From NCBI GenBank assembly GCA_947169915.1, contig CAMVRN010000005.1, forward strand, positions 1 to 64,000: a stretch of DNA of 64,000 nucleotides, in the 5' to 3' direction. This document shows, one piece after another, positions 1 through 9,406 of the stretch. A model generated the notes under the pieces. That model was given only the letters and a program-made list of their open reading frames with translations. It was not told where the DNA came from and did no database searches. The stretch's first letter is position 1. Every line of letters begins with the position of its first letter. This DNA is from an uncultured Candidatus Saccharibacteria bacterium (GTDB taxonomy: Bacteria > Patescibacteriota > Saccharimonadia > Saccharimonadales > Saccharimonadaceae). The position numbers were made by a program, and so were the translations under genes.

Positions 1-3000
1 AGAGACGGAACCGTTTATGAAGTTGCACGTTTGGCCGATGGGAAGATTTGGATGATAAAAAACCTAAGACTTAGTCTTGATAATCTTTCTCAAAATATTT
101 CTTCTTCTAACACAAATAATCCAACTGCTAGTTTCATTTCTTGGGCAAATGCAGGGCCTTCTGCTTTGGCGCCATCTAGTTGGTGTCAAGATTCGACTGC
201 GGGGTGCTCAGACTCATTTAGGTATAGCGACGAAAATATTGGAGACGAAACAGTTGATGTTAACGGAGACACCTATGATTCTTACGGTAACTATTATAAC
301 TGGTATACTGCTACGGCTGGGCATGGCAGTTTTGATGATGTTGTTGACGATACTACTGGCGAGGGATATGTTTCTGGAGATATTTGTCCTTATGGATGGA
401 AACTGCCTACTGGTGGGGCGAGCGGAGAATATGCAGTGATGAATAATTCTGTTAACGGAGGCGCTACGGATACAAATGTCAATCTTCTTGCTGACCCGCC
501 AAACTTTGTGTATTCTGGCTACTTGACGAATGGTGTTCATACGCGCGGGAATGATGAATATAAAAACGGATATTTGTGGACTTCCTCCTTCGACCCAATT
601 GAATATAGTGGGTATCAGCAAAATCTGAGAGCTCTATTTTTCAATGTTTCTGGTAATGCTGTTGCTGTTGTAGCTAGTGGAGCTATCAACAAACATATAG
701 GTATGGCCGTTCGTTGTATCGCGGGAAAACAGTATAAGCTAACATATGATTCTAACGGAGGAGTTGGAACTCCGACCGCTCAGAATGTTTATTCTGAAAG
801 CGATGGATATACATTTACTATTAGTTCTTCTTCTCCGACAAAGACTGGATATAATTTCTTAGGTTGGTCGACAAATCCTAATGCGACCACAGCATCCTAT
901 TCTGTATCTGGTTCGATTACGGTTCCTTTTAGTCAAGGAATAACTAAACTATATGCTGTTTGGACACCTGCAAACAATAGGACAATGCAGAATGTTGCAA
1001 CTTGGGCATCTTCGGTGGCCGTAGGTCAATCAACGACTGCCATCGACACACGTGACGGTGAAGGATACACGGTGGCGCGTCTTGCTGATGGAAGTCTTTG
1101 GATGACCAAGAACTTGAGGCTTGACTTTACCAAGCTTAAACAAAACATTTCTGCATCAAATACCAGTGTTACAACGAGTAATAATCAAGAATTCATCAAT
1201 TGGGCTAATGCCGCTACGCCACCAAGTGCGGATAATGGTACTTGGTGCACCTCAACTAGCGATACGTCGTGTACAGCTCAGTATTTGTACGACAACTCTA
1301 ATATTGGAAATGAGACAGTTGATTCAAACGGGAACTATTATGATGATTATGGCGTTTATTATAATCAGTATTTAGCTTTAGGAGGCGCTACCTCCTTCAA
1401 TCGCAGTATTTGCCCTAGCGGATGGCATGTGCCAAAGTCTTATATTGGTAAAAATGGAAGTTACAGTTCAGCTCTTAATGCAACTGAGTTAAGAACTGCC
1501 ATTAATTCCGATAGTGATATAGCGCCTTGGCTTGCCACTCCGAACAATTTCGTTTTGGGTGGTTACAAAAACGGAAGTAATATCAGTGGAAGAGATTCGA
1601 TATTTATGTATGGAGGGAGCGGCTCGCTTTATTATAATGGAACGAACGTGACGTCCTATAGTCCTTCCGCTGTTTATGGTGTTACGATAAGATGTGTTGC
1701 AGGTACGTCATTTGGTTTGGTTTTTAGCGCTCAGGCTTCCTCTTCGAGTTTAAACGATGTTAGCGGGCGACCAGAAAATCAGGGATATTATTCTGAAACT
1801 GAGATTTCGCATACATTCACAATTCCTTCGACGGCACCAACGAGGGTAGGATATGTGTTCGCTGGATGGACTACTGTCCAAAATGGAACTACGTCTACAA
1901 ACCAACCAAATACGAATGTCACTGTGAATGCTGCGGGCTCGCATGGTGTTGTGACCTTCTATCCTGTTTGGTTGAATAGTAGTAATGGTAGAACTATGCA
2001 GAATGTTGCAACTTGGGGACCTTCGGTTTCTTCTGGTCAAACCGTCACTGCGATTGACGTTCGTGACGAGCAAGGCTACACGGTTTCGCGCCTCGCGGAT
2101 GGAAGACTTTGGATGACGAGAAACCTCAGATTACCACTCGCAGGTCTTAAGCAATCTATCTCTGCATCAAATACCAACAATCCAGCTTCTGGTTTCGCAT
2201 CAAGTGCGGTAGTATCTGTTTATACTTTATGTACACAATCGACTGCGGCCTGTATGGATTCGATTCAGTACAACAGCTCGTTGGCTACCGTCGATGCAAC
2301 CATGGAATACGGAATCTTCTATAATCGTTTTACAGCAACAGCTGGGCATGACTTGTCGACTGATTCTAGCTCTTCATCTGCGCCTGGTGATATATGCCCT
2401 TATGGGTGGAGATTACCGAGTGGCGGAACGAATGGTGAATACTATAAGATGAATGTTGCGGTCAATGGGGGAGCGACAAGTGATATTACGTCGTTGACAT
2501 TATCTCCAGCGAATTTTGTTCTAGGTGGTTATAGGTGGGGAAGCTCACAGACGTACCAGGGTACAGGTTTGGCATACTGGGCGAATGGAAAATTCACGAA
2601 TAATGATACAAGATATGGACGTATGTTCTATTACAATGGAACTACGCTTAACATGAATAGTGGTTTAGGGTTCCAGCATGGTATGGCTATTAGATGCGTG
2701 GCTGGTCAAGATTACACTTTGTCTTATAACGCGAACAAAGGTGGAGGAGAACCTGCAGACCAAACTCAGAGTACTGATTCGGGGACAAGTTATACATTTA
2801 CAATTAGTTCAACGAGGCCAACTCGAACTGGCTATTCGTTCGCTGGTTGGGCAACAACTAGCAATGCAGCTTCGGCAACGTACCAGCCGGGAGCATCAAT
2901 TACTCTGCAGAGTACAAATCCTTCGATTACACTTTATGCGGTTTGGGAAATCCCGCTCGAGCAAAGCTTGCAAGATGTGGCGTTTTGGGGCCCATCAATT

Positions 3001-5844
3001 GCGAACGGCGAAACGACGACTGCTTACGATGAGCGTGACGGAAAGGGCTATACGGTCGCTCGCATGAGTAACGGCCGTCTTTGGATGACCAAGAATCTTC
3101 AGCTCGATTTCGCGAATCTCACTACAAATATTTCTGCCGCCAATACACATAATCCATCATCTTCGCTGATTACTTGGGCTAATTCGCACCCTGCTTCGAC
3201 GACGACCGCCTGGTGTACGGACAATTCGAGCTCGGCATGTACGGACCAGTATCTTTACGATGCTTATTATACAAACTTTTCAGGACGCGATAATAAGGGT
3301 TCGAATTATGACGATTACGGTATTGAATATAACTTCTATACTGCTATCGCTGGCACGCTTGATTCGACTTTAGAGTCCGCAAAAGCGCCTGGCGATATCT
3401 GCCCGTATGGCTGGAGATTGCCGACTGGCGGAAGCAGCAGCGAGTTCTATTATCTTAATTACTATATGAACTCTGATTCTACTACGAGCGATTCTGGATT
3501 AATCAGCGCACCACTAAATATGCCGTATTCAGGATATAGAAGTGGTTCGTATCATTATAATAATGGAAATAGTACTAATCCTTCAGCCCAGTTTTGGTCC
3601 GCAAATAAGTACTTATATAACTCTGATACCTTATATAACACCTACTTTATGTTCCAGAATACAGGTACAGCTTCAACGACATATGTGAGGTATAACTATT
3701 TAGCAAGCCGACATGTTGGTTATAGGGTACGTTGTATTGCTGACGAACATAGGTTTGCGGTCTATTTTAGTGCCGATGGTGCCTCTAACATTCCGAGTGC
3801 GCAATTCTCGGGATATAATTTCGATGGTGACCATACGTTTACGCTTCCTTCGACAGCTCCGACGAAACAAGGCTTCCGATTTGTTGGATGGAAGGCGAAT
3901 GGCGATTCTAAGGTTTATCACCCAGGTGACACATTTGTAGTTTCGACTTCCGACTCGACCTTTGAAACACAAGGAGGAATGTTACATTATAAATACTTGT
4001 TTGCGGAGTTTACCGTGGATAGGTATATGCAAGATGTAGCAACGTGGGGACCGAGTGTGACGACTGGTCAATCTGTCACAGCGGTAGACAATCGTGACGG
4101 TAAGGTTTACACTGTTGCACGACTTAGCGACGGGAGTCTTTGGATGACGCAGGACCTTAATTTGAACTTTTCTAGTTTGACTTCGAACATGAGTGATTCT
4201 AATACCCATGATGGCGTATATTCGTTCTATACCTCTGCGAACGCAAAGCCGACACAAACTAGCCCCGCATCGTGGTGCAATACGGCCACTTCGGCTTGTA
4301 CGGACACCATAAAATATTATGACGCTGGAAATGGTACAACGTATTATAACTATTACACCGCTACTGCTGGTACATGGGGATATGACGCTTATGTTGATGA
4401 AGTTGGTACGCATGGAGATATTTGCCCGTATGGGTGGAAGATACCGATGGGTGGCAATAACACTTGGAATCCGTTCCGCACACTTAATAATGCGATTAAT
4501 TCTGGGTCTACATCAACGAACTCTGCTTGGTTGAATTCGCCTGCAAGCTTTAAGCTGAACGGTTATTTGTCGGCTGGGAGTAGTAGCCTTGGAGGACTTA
4601 ACACTTCTGGCGCTTACTGGACAAGGCAATATTCTGCTACAAGTGGTTACAAGCTTTATATTCATAGTAATGGGACGATTTATCCTGGAAATAGTACCGA
4701 GCAATTCTACAATGGAGCAGCGGTGCGTTGTGTTGCTAGGGAGTATGCGAACGTTACTGCGACATTCAGTTCGTATGCAGAGCCTAGCTATTACAGTGGA
4801 CTGCAAGAATCTGAAGCTACTCGTTATTTTACTTCTGGAGTAGCAGAAAGCATTGAGATTGGTGAGCGCATCGACCTTGCCCATGGACTTGTAGATTCGG
4901 AAAACGATAATTATAGTGGATGGACTATTACTTCGGGAAGTGTTGTTTATAGCGCCAATCTATCATCGCGTGCTTGGGGCGATATGGGGTCCTCTACAAA
5001 CCCTGCGATTGTGCTCGGTCATTCGAATGTTTCGTTAAGCATGACAGCTTCGCCTATGACGTTTGATAGTTCATTTGCGTCCGCAGGAGAAAGCAAGGTA
5101 AACGGATACTATAAGATGCAATCTTTGAGCGCGAGCGGCTTTTTGTGTAATCGCGTAAGCAATGGACAGACCGGTACTTTGATAGATACTCGCGATAATC
5201 AGACCTATACCATTATTAAACTTGCAGATAGCACTTCTTCTTGGACTAACGGTCACTGTTGGATGACGCAAAACTTAAATCTTGGGGCGAATACGCTTTC
5301 GGTAGATTTAACGTATACGAACACCGATACTTTCCGTACGCCTGCTGTTACATCCTCGACATTTAATGGTTGGAGAAAGACGAGTATGAGCCCAACAACT
5401 ACTGGCGGCGTCGTCTTTTCAAGCGATAATACAACTACTCAAGGCGGGTATAAATATGGTTCTCTCTATAATTATTATGCGACATCGCTGGGTACTATTT
5501 CGGGCAGCTCAAATACATCCGCAACACAAGAGAGCGTATGTCCTGATGGATGGTATCTGCCTACTGCGGATTTACTTGAAGCTATGATTTCCGATAACGG
5601 CTACGATTATGAACTCGCGAAACTAAAAACTGACCTTAAAATCCCTATGGCAGGATATGGATATAGCGGGTCCTCTAGAAACAGCGTAAATTCCCAGGCG
5701 AGGTTCTGGCTGAGGTCGTATTCCGGAAACGACGCTTCGAAGATGGACCATTTTATTGTTAATGCGAATAATTATTCTATTGAACCTGGTAGTAGATTAA
5801 TGAGTCTATCGATTCGGTGTGTTGCTGAAGAAGCAAATGGATAA
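1..5844 (+). CDS. Giant surface protein with about six FISUMP (Fib_succ_major) units separated by InlB B-repeat-like modules; 5' end lies outside the window
   Basis: Frame is open from base 1 (RDGTVYEVARLADGKIWM). Repeated motif RDGxxYTVARLADGxLWMTKNLxL, repeated G.[AVS][VI]RC[VI]A at unit ends, InlB-like PTRTGYxFxGW....YAVW between units. The listed start at 31 is an internal TTG. Confidence 0.85.
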   Translation, partial: RDGTVYEVARLADGKIWMIKNLRLSLDNLSQNISSSNTNNPTASFISWANAGPSALAPSSWCQDSTAGCSDSFRYSDENIGDETVDVNGDTYDSYGNYYNWYTATAGHGSFDDVVDDTTGEGYVSGDICPYGWKLPTGGASGEYAVMNNSVNGGATDTNVNLLADPPNFVYSGYLTNGVHTRGNDEYKNGYLWTSSFDPIEYSGYQQNLRALFFNVSGNAVAVVASGAINKHIGMAVRCIAGKQYKLTYDSNGGVGTPTAQNVYSESDGYTFTISSSSPTKTGYNFLGWSTNPNATTASYSVSGSITVPFSQGITKLYAVWTPANNRTMQNVATWASSVAVGQSTTAIDTRDGEGYTVARLADGSLWMTKNLRLDFTKLKQNISASNTSVTTSNNQEFINWANAATPPSADNGTWCTSTSDTSCTAQYLYDNSNIGNETVDSNGNYYDDYGVYYNQYLALGGATSFNRSICPSGWHVPKSYIGKNGSYSSALNATELRTAINSDSDIAPWLATPNNFVLGGYKNGSNISGRDSIFMYGGSGSLYYNGTNVTSYSPSAVYGVTIRCVAGTSFGLVFSAQASSSSLNDVSGRPENQGYYSETEISHTFTIPSTAPTRVGYVFAGWTTVQNGTTSTNQPNTNVTVNAAGSHGVVTFYPVWLNSSNGRTMQNVATWGPSVSSGQTVTAIDVRDEQGYTVSRLADGRLWMTRNLRLPLAGLKQSISASNTNNPASGFASSAVVSVYTLCTQSTAACMDSIQYNSSLATVDATMEYGIFYNRFTATAGHDLSTDSSSSSAPGDICPYGWRLPSGGTNGEYYKMNVAVNGGATSDITSLTLSPANFVLGGYRWGSSQTYQGTGLAYWANGKFTNNDTRYGRMFYYNGTTLNMNSGLGFQHGMAIRCVAGQDYTLSYNANKGGGEPADQTQSTDSGTSYTFTISSTRPTRTGYSFAGWATTSNAASATYQPGASITLQSTNPSITLYAVWEIPLEQSLQDVAFWGPSIANGETTTAYDERDGKGYTVARMSNGRLWMTKNLQLDFANLTTNISAANTHNPSSSLITWANSHPASTTTAWCTDNSSSACTDQYLYDAYYTNFSGRDNKGSNYDDYGIEYNFYTAIAGTLDSTLESAKAPGDICPYGWRLPTGGSSSEFYYLNYYMNSDSTTSDSGLISAPLNMPYSGYRSGSYHYNNGNSTNPSAQFWSANKYLYNSDTLYNTYFMFQNTGTASTTYVRYNYLASRHVGYRVRCIADEHRFAVYFSADGASNIPSAQFSGYNFDGDHTFTLPSTAPTKQGFRFVGWKANGDSKVYHPGDTFVVSTSDSTFETQGGMLHYKYLFAEFTVDRYMQDVATWGPSVTTGQSVTAVDNRDGKVYTVARLSDGSLWMTQDLNLNFSSLTSNMSDSNTHDGVYSFYTSANAKPTQTSPASWCNTATSACTDTIKYYDAGNGTTYYNYYTATAGTWGYDAYVDEVGTHGDICPYGWKIPMGGNNTWNPFRTLNNAINSGSTSTNSAWLNSPASFKLNGYLSAGSSSLGGLNTSGAYWTRQYSATSGYKLYIHSNGTIYPGNSTEQFYNGAAVRCVAREYANVTATFSSYAEPSYYSGLQESEATRYFTSGVAESIEIGERIDLAHGLVDSENDNYSGWTITSGSVVYSANLSSRAWGDMGSSTNPAIVLGHSNVSLSMTASPMTFDSSFASAGESKVNGYYKMQSLSASGFLCNRVSNGQTGTLIDTRDNQTYTIIKLADSTSSWTNGHCWMTQNLNLGANTLSVDLTYTNTDTFRTPAVTSSTFNGWRKTSMSPTTTGGVVFSSDNTTTQGGYKYGSLYNYYATSLGTISGSSNTSATQESVCPDGWYLPTADLLEAMISDNGYDYELAKLKTDLKIPMAGYGYSGSSRNSVNSQARFWLRSYSGNDASKMDHFIVNANNYSIEPGSRLMSLSIRCVAEEANG

Positions 5845-5845
5845 A

Positions 5846-5876
5846 AAAGGTCTCGCGACTGGGCGAGACTTTTTGA
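5846..5876. terminator. Bidirectional intrinsic terminator
   Basis: GTCTCGC/GCGAGAC stem flanked by A and T tracts between convergent genes. Confidence 0.75.
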
Positions 5877-5885
5877 TTTAGCAGT

Positions 5886-6317
5886 TTATTCGTGGTGATA
5901 TTTGGAGCCGCGTGCTATTTCTGAGGCACGGTAGATTTGTTCAGAGACGATGAGGCGGGCAATCATGTGTGGAAAAACGAGTTTGCCAAAGGACCAGACA
6001 AAATTTGCTCGTTCCCTGGTTGCTTCTGTTACTCCGAATGGGCCGCCGATTACGATATAGACTTCGCGGGAGTAGTTAAATTCTTCTTGGAGAAGCTTTG
6101 AGAACTCGGGTGAAGTGATTTCCTGTCCTCTTTCGTCGGCGATTATTACGAAAGCGTTTGGTTCAAAACGCCACTCTGAAAGGAAGAGGTCAAGCTTGTC
6201 TTCTTCGTAGAAACGAAAGTCGAAGTCGAAAGGCTTTTGGCATTTCTTTCGGTAGTCCTCGATTAGCCAGAAGTATTCCCCGCTTTGTTTCTTTCCCCCA
6301 GCAATAATATGTATCAT
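5886..6317 (-). CDS. rlmH: 23S rRNA (pseudouridine1915-N3)-methyltransferase RlmH
   Basis: VIGGPFGVTEATRERANFVWSFGKLVFPHMIARLIVSEQIYRASEIARGSKYHHE matches the RlmH SPOUT C-terminus; start placed at internal MIHII. Confidence 0.92.
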   Translation of the reverse strand: MIHIIAGGKKQSGEYFWLIEDYRKKCQKPFDFDFRFYEEDKLDLFLSEWRFEPNAFVIIADERGQEITSPEFSKLLQEEFNYSREVYIVIGGPFGVTEATRERANFVWSFGKLVFPHMIARLIVSEQIYRASEIARGSKYHHE

Positions 6318-6341
6318 ATTTACAATTTTAACAGATTTTGG

Positions 6342-6347
6342 TATAAT
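6342..6347 (+). promoter_or_regulatory. -10 element (TATAAT) for the rplJL transcript
   Basis: TTTTGGTATAATGTG directly upstream of the L10 leader fold. Confidence 0.6.
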
Positions 6348-6352
6348 GTGAC

Positions 6353-6440
6353 AAGTTACCAAAGACAGCGACGGGAGAAATCCTTAAAACTATACGTCGC
6401 CGAGGCTATTCTTGAAATAAAGTTCAAAGTTGGTAACGGT
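6353..6440 (+). promoter_or_regulatory. Ribosomal protein L10 leader (autoregulatory 5' UTR)
   Basis: Outer stem GTTACCAA (6355-6362)/TTGGTAAC (6430-6437); inner stem GCGACG (6368-6373)/CGTCGC (6395-6400); lies directly before rplJ. Confidence 0.8.
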
Positions 6441-6478
6441 GTTTAACAATTCGCGAACTTAATAAAAAAGGAAACTAA

Positions 6479-7000
6479 ATGGCTATCTCTAAAGATAAGA
6501 AATCCACTTTAGTTGCTGATTTGACTGCTCTTCTTAGCGAAGCACAAGCGACTGTTTTCGCGCGCTATCAAGGTTTGACCGTTGCAGAACTCCAAGAGCT
6601 CCGCGCACAAGCCCGTGAAGCTGGCGTGAAAATCAAAGTCGTTAAAAACCGCTTGGTTAGAGTTGCGATGAATGAAATTGCTGTTTATAAAGACACGGAT
6701 ACGACTGGGCTTACTGGTCAACTTCTTTACGCAATTTCTGATTCCGATGAAATCATGCCGGCAAAAGTTCTTGCTGAATTTGCAAAAACTCATGAAGCTC
6801 TTCAACTTCAAGGTGGATTTAGCAATCTTGGTGTCGCTTTGTCTTCTGACGAAGTAAAGACTTTGTCGCAGATGCCGACCAAGAACGAGATGATTGCACA
6901 AATCGTTGCAACTCTTCTCTCTCCGGTCAACGATACTATCTCTGCTACCGCTGGTGGACTTTCTGGTATTATTTCCGGTTTGGAAAACCACGCAAAATAG
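6479..7000 (+). CDS. rplJ: 50S ribosomal protein L10
   Basis: ATVFARYQGLTVAELQELRAQAREAGVKIKVVKNRL; followed by rplL. Confidence 0.95.
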   Translation: MAISKDKKSTLVADLTALLSEAQATVFARYQGLTVAELQELRAQAREAGVKIKVVKNRLVRVAMNEIAVYKDTDTTGLTGQLLYAISDSDEIMPAKVLAEFAKTHEALQLQGGFSNLGVALSSDEVKTLSQMPTKNEMIAQIVATLLSPVNDTISATAGGLSGIISGLENHAK

Positions 7001-7047
7001 TCAAATCACGACTGTTATTAACTATTAATTCCGAAAGGATATAAATC

Positions 7048-7425
7048 ATGGCTGATATTAAAAAATTGGCTGAAGAACTCGTAAACCTTACTGTTCTTGA
7101 AGTCAACGAACTCAAAAACACTCTCAAAGATGAATACGGCATCGAGCCAGCTGCTGCTGCTGTTGCCGTTGCTGCTGCTCCTGCTGATGGTGCTGCTGCT
7201 GCCGATGAAGGCAAAACCGAATTTGACGTCGTTCTTAAAGATGCCGGTGCACAAAAGATTGCTGTCATCAAAGCTGTTAAGGAAGCTACTGGACTTGGTC
7301 TTGGCGAAGCTAAGGCTATTGTCGATGGCGCTCCTGCTACCGTTAAAGAGAAAGTCAAGAAAGACGAAGCTGAAGCTCTCAAGAAATCTCTTGAAGAAGC
7401 TGGTGCTACTGTCGAACTTGCTTAA
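7048..7425 (+). CDS. rplL: 50S ribosomal protein L7/L12
   Basis: [68 protein letters not shown]. Confidence 0.97.
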   Translation: MADIKKLAEELVNLTVLEVNELKNTLKDEYGIEPAAAAVAVAAAPADGAAAADEGKTEFDVVLKDAGAQKIAVIKAVKEATGLGLGEAKAIVDGAPATVKEKVKKDEAEALKKSLEEAGATVELA

Positions 7426-7460
7426 GTTTAGTCAAATATTAAATTGTTCGCGAAATCGTC

Positions 7461-7489
7461 AAAAAGCTCCCCGTCTGGGGAGTTTTTTG
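7461..7489 (+). terminator. Intrinsic terminator after rplL
   Basis: CTCCCC/GGGGAG stem followed by TTTTTT. Confidence 0.8.
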
Positions 7490-8440
7490 TTAAAGACCGT
7501 TTTTTTCTAGAACCGCTCGTGCTTCGGAGGTGGAGTGGCATTCCATAAGGCTGGCACGGATATCTGATGCGCCTCCGAAATCTTTGACGTAGATTTTGAA
7601 ATAATGTTTTAGCGGTTCGAACGAAGCCTCTTTTCTCGAGTACGTGTCAAAAAGATTGAGGTGAAGTTTTAGAAGGGAGATTAGCTCTTCTTTTGTAGGT
7701 TCATGGTCGGTAAAACAGTAAGGATTTTGGAATACACCACGACCAATCATGAAGCCGTCGAGTTCTGGATATTGCTTTGATATTTTAACAGCTTCGGTGC
7801 GAGACTTAATGTCGCCGTTTATGAGAATTTTAGTTTCTGGAGAACATTCGTCGCGAAGTCTGATGATTTCTGGAATAAGTTCATAGTGAGCTGGGACCTT
7901 CGACATCTCCTTTCTAGTGCGTAGATGTACGGTTAGAGCGGCTGGGTGTTCTTTTAACAGAATCGGAAGCCAGGTTTTATATTCATCAAGATAAGTAAAA
8001 CCGAGGCGGGTTTTGATTGACACGGGGAGACCGTTCGAGGCCTCTCTGGTGTTGCGAAAGCATTCTACGGCAAGTTCGGGTGTCCTAATCATTTGTGCGC
8101 CTCCGCCAGCACGGTTGACGTGTTTGTCTGGGCAGCCGAAGTTCAAATCCACCCCTGCAAAGCCAAGGTCTTTTAAGGCGGAGACGGTTGTAGCGAAGTG
8201 CTCGGGATTCTTTCCCCAAATTTGGGCGATGATAGGAACTTCGGATGGAAGAGTTTTTAGGCGTTCGAGAGCATTTGCTCTGCCCTTTTCGTTGGCATAT
8301 GAACTAACATTAGTGAATTCTGTGAAGAAGATATCTGGACGGCCAGCATGAGCAATGACGCTTCGAAAAGCGAGGTCAGTGACACCTTCCATGGGCGCCA
8401 AACAGAGGATAGGTTTTTTCAACTCTTGCCAAATGTTCAT
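7490..8440 (-). CDS. tRNA-dihydrouridine synthase
   Basis: LAPMEGVTDLAFRSV, DLNFGCPDKHVNRAGGGAQMI, VSIKTRLGF, MIGRGVFQNPY: Dus family signatures. Confidence 0.92.
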   Translation of the reverse strand: MNIWQELKKPILCLAPMEGVTDLAFRSVIAHAGRPDIFFTEFTNVSSYANEKGRANALERLKTLPSEVPIIAQIWGKNPEHFATTVSALKDLGFAGVDLNFGCPDKHVNRAGGGAQMIRTPELAVECFRNTREASNGLPVSIKTRLGFTYLDEYKTWLPILLKEHPAALTVHLRTRKEMSKVPAHYELIPEIIRLRDECSPETKILINGDIKSRTEAVKISKQYPELDGFMIGRGVFQNPYCFTDHEPTKEELISLLKLHLNLFDTYSRKEASFEPLKHYFKIYVKDFGGASDIRASLMECHSTSEARAVLEKNGL

Positions 8441-8554
8441 GATAGTATATTATAACAGATTTTTAGGGGAAAAGCGAGCGGAAAAAAGTTATGGTTCTAT
8501 GACTCTATCTTTTTAAGTCGTGGTATAATTATAATAAGTAATTTTGGAGAAAAA

Positions 8555-9406
8555 ATGAAAATAGGTATCTTCGGGGCGGGGGCTTATGGTTCAGCGATGG
8601 CGGGGGTGCTACGCGAAAACGGGCATAGGGTTAAATTCTTTGATCCATATAAGATACCAGATTCCGACATTGAAGAGGTCGCTGAATATGCGCAAGTGAT
8701 TCTCTTGGCTACTCCTGCCGAGGTCAGCAGTGCGCTAATAAAACAAATTCCTGCGGAAGCATTGCTTAAACCTGCGATTATAACAACTAAAGGTGTCATG
8801 AATGTTGGACTTTGGGAGAATTTCCAGTATTTTGAGCTAGTTGCGGGACCTGGGTTTGCGGATGATATTAGAAAGAAGAAAAAGACCTATTTGACGGTTG
8901 CGGGGCGTGGGGCGATGCAAGGTAGGACTCTTTCGGAGGAACTTTTAACTACTTCTTATTTAAAGCTAGATAAAACTGACGATGTTTCTGGCGTTGCCTT
9001 CCTTTCTGGACTTAAGAATATTTATGCTATCGAGGCAGGGCGTAGGGGTTTGATTTTTGGCACTGTTGAGTTTAAAGAGTATATTGCGGATGTCGCGAAA
9101 GAATGCGAGAAGTTCCTGTTGTATAACGGTGGGTTCGTCGAGACGGTAAGGCTTAATGCCGGACTAGGAGATTTGGTTTTGACTGCAGGAAGTCCAGATT
9201 CTCGAAACTATACTTTTGGAACTTTGATTGGTGGGCGAAGGAAGGTTGTTGAGAAGAAAAGACTTGCGAAAAGATATTTGGACGAGAATACGGTTGAGGG
9301 CATCTTCGCGGCTCGAGAGATTGGAAGACAAAACCTGGCTATACCGAAAGAGAATGAAATATTAATTGATGCAATTAGGAGATTAAGAAATGTCGTTAAA
9401 TGCTAA
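8555..9406 (+). CDS. gpsA: NAD(P)H-dependent glycerol-3-phosphate dehydrogenase (compact form)
   Basis: N-terminal GIFGAGAYGSAMA Rossmann motif, SGLKNIYAIEAG, NAGLGDLVLTAGSPDSRNYTFG; RBS GGAG. Confidence 0.85.
   Translation: MKIGIFGAGAYGSAMAGVLRENGHRVKFFDPYKIPDSDIEEVAEYAQVILLATPAEVSSALIKQIPAEALLKPAIITTKGVMNVGLWENFQYFELVAGPGFADDIRKKKKTYLTVAGRGAMQGRTLSEELLTTSYLKLDKTDDVSGVAFLSGLKNIYAIEAGRRGLIFGTVEFKEYIADVAKECEKFLLYNGGFVETVRLNAGLGDLVLTAGSPDSRNYTFGTLIGGRRKVVEKKRLAKRYLDENTVEGIFAAREIGRQNLAIPKENEILIDAIRRLRNVVKC

Noticed and set aside
77-439. Overlapping ORFs inside the FISUMP gene and similar shadow ORFs throughout the track
   Set aside because: They lie within long genes with clear homology, have low-complexity or odd composition, and no RBS; shadow ORFs from codon bias and repeats.
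7141-7210. GCTGCTGCT-rich tract in rplL as a microsatellite
   Set aside because: It is the normal Ala-rich hinge of L7/L12.
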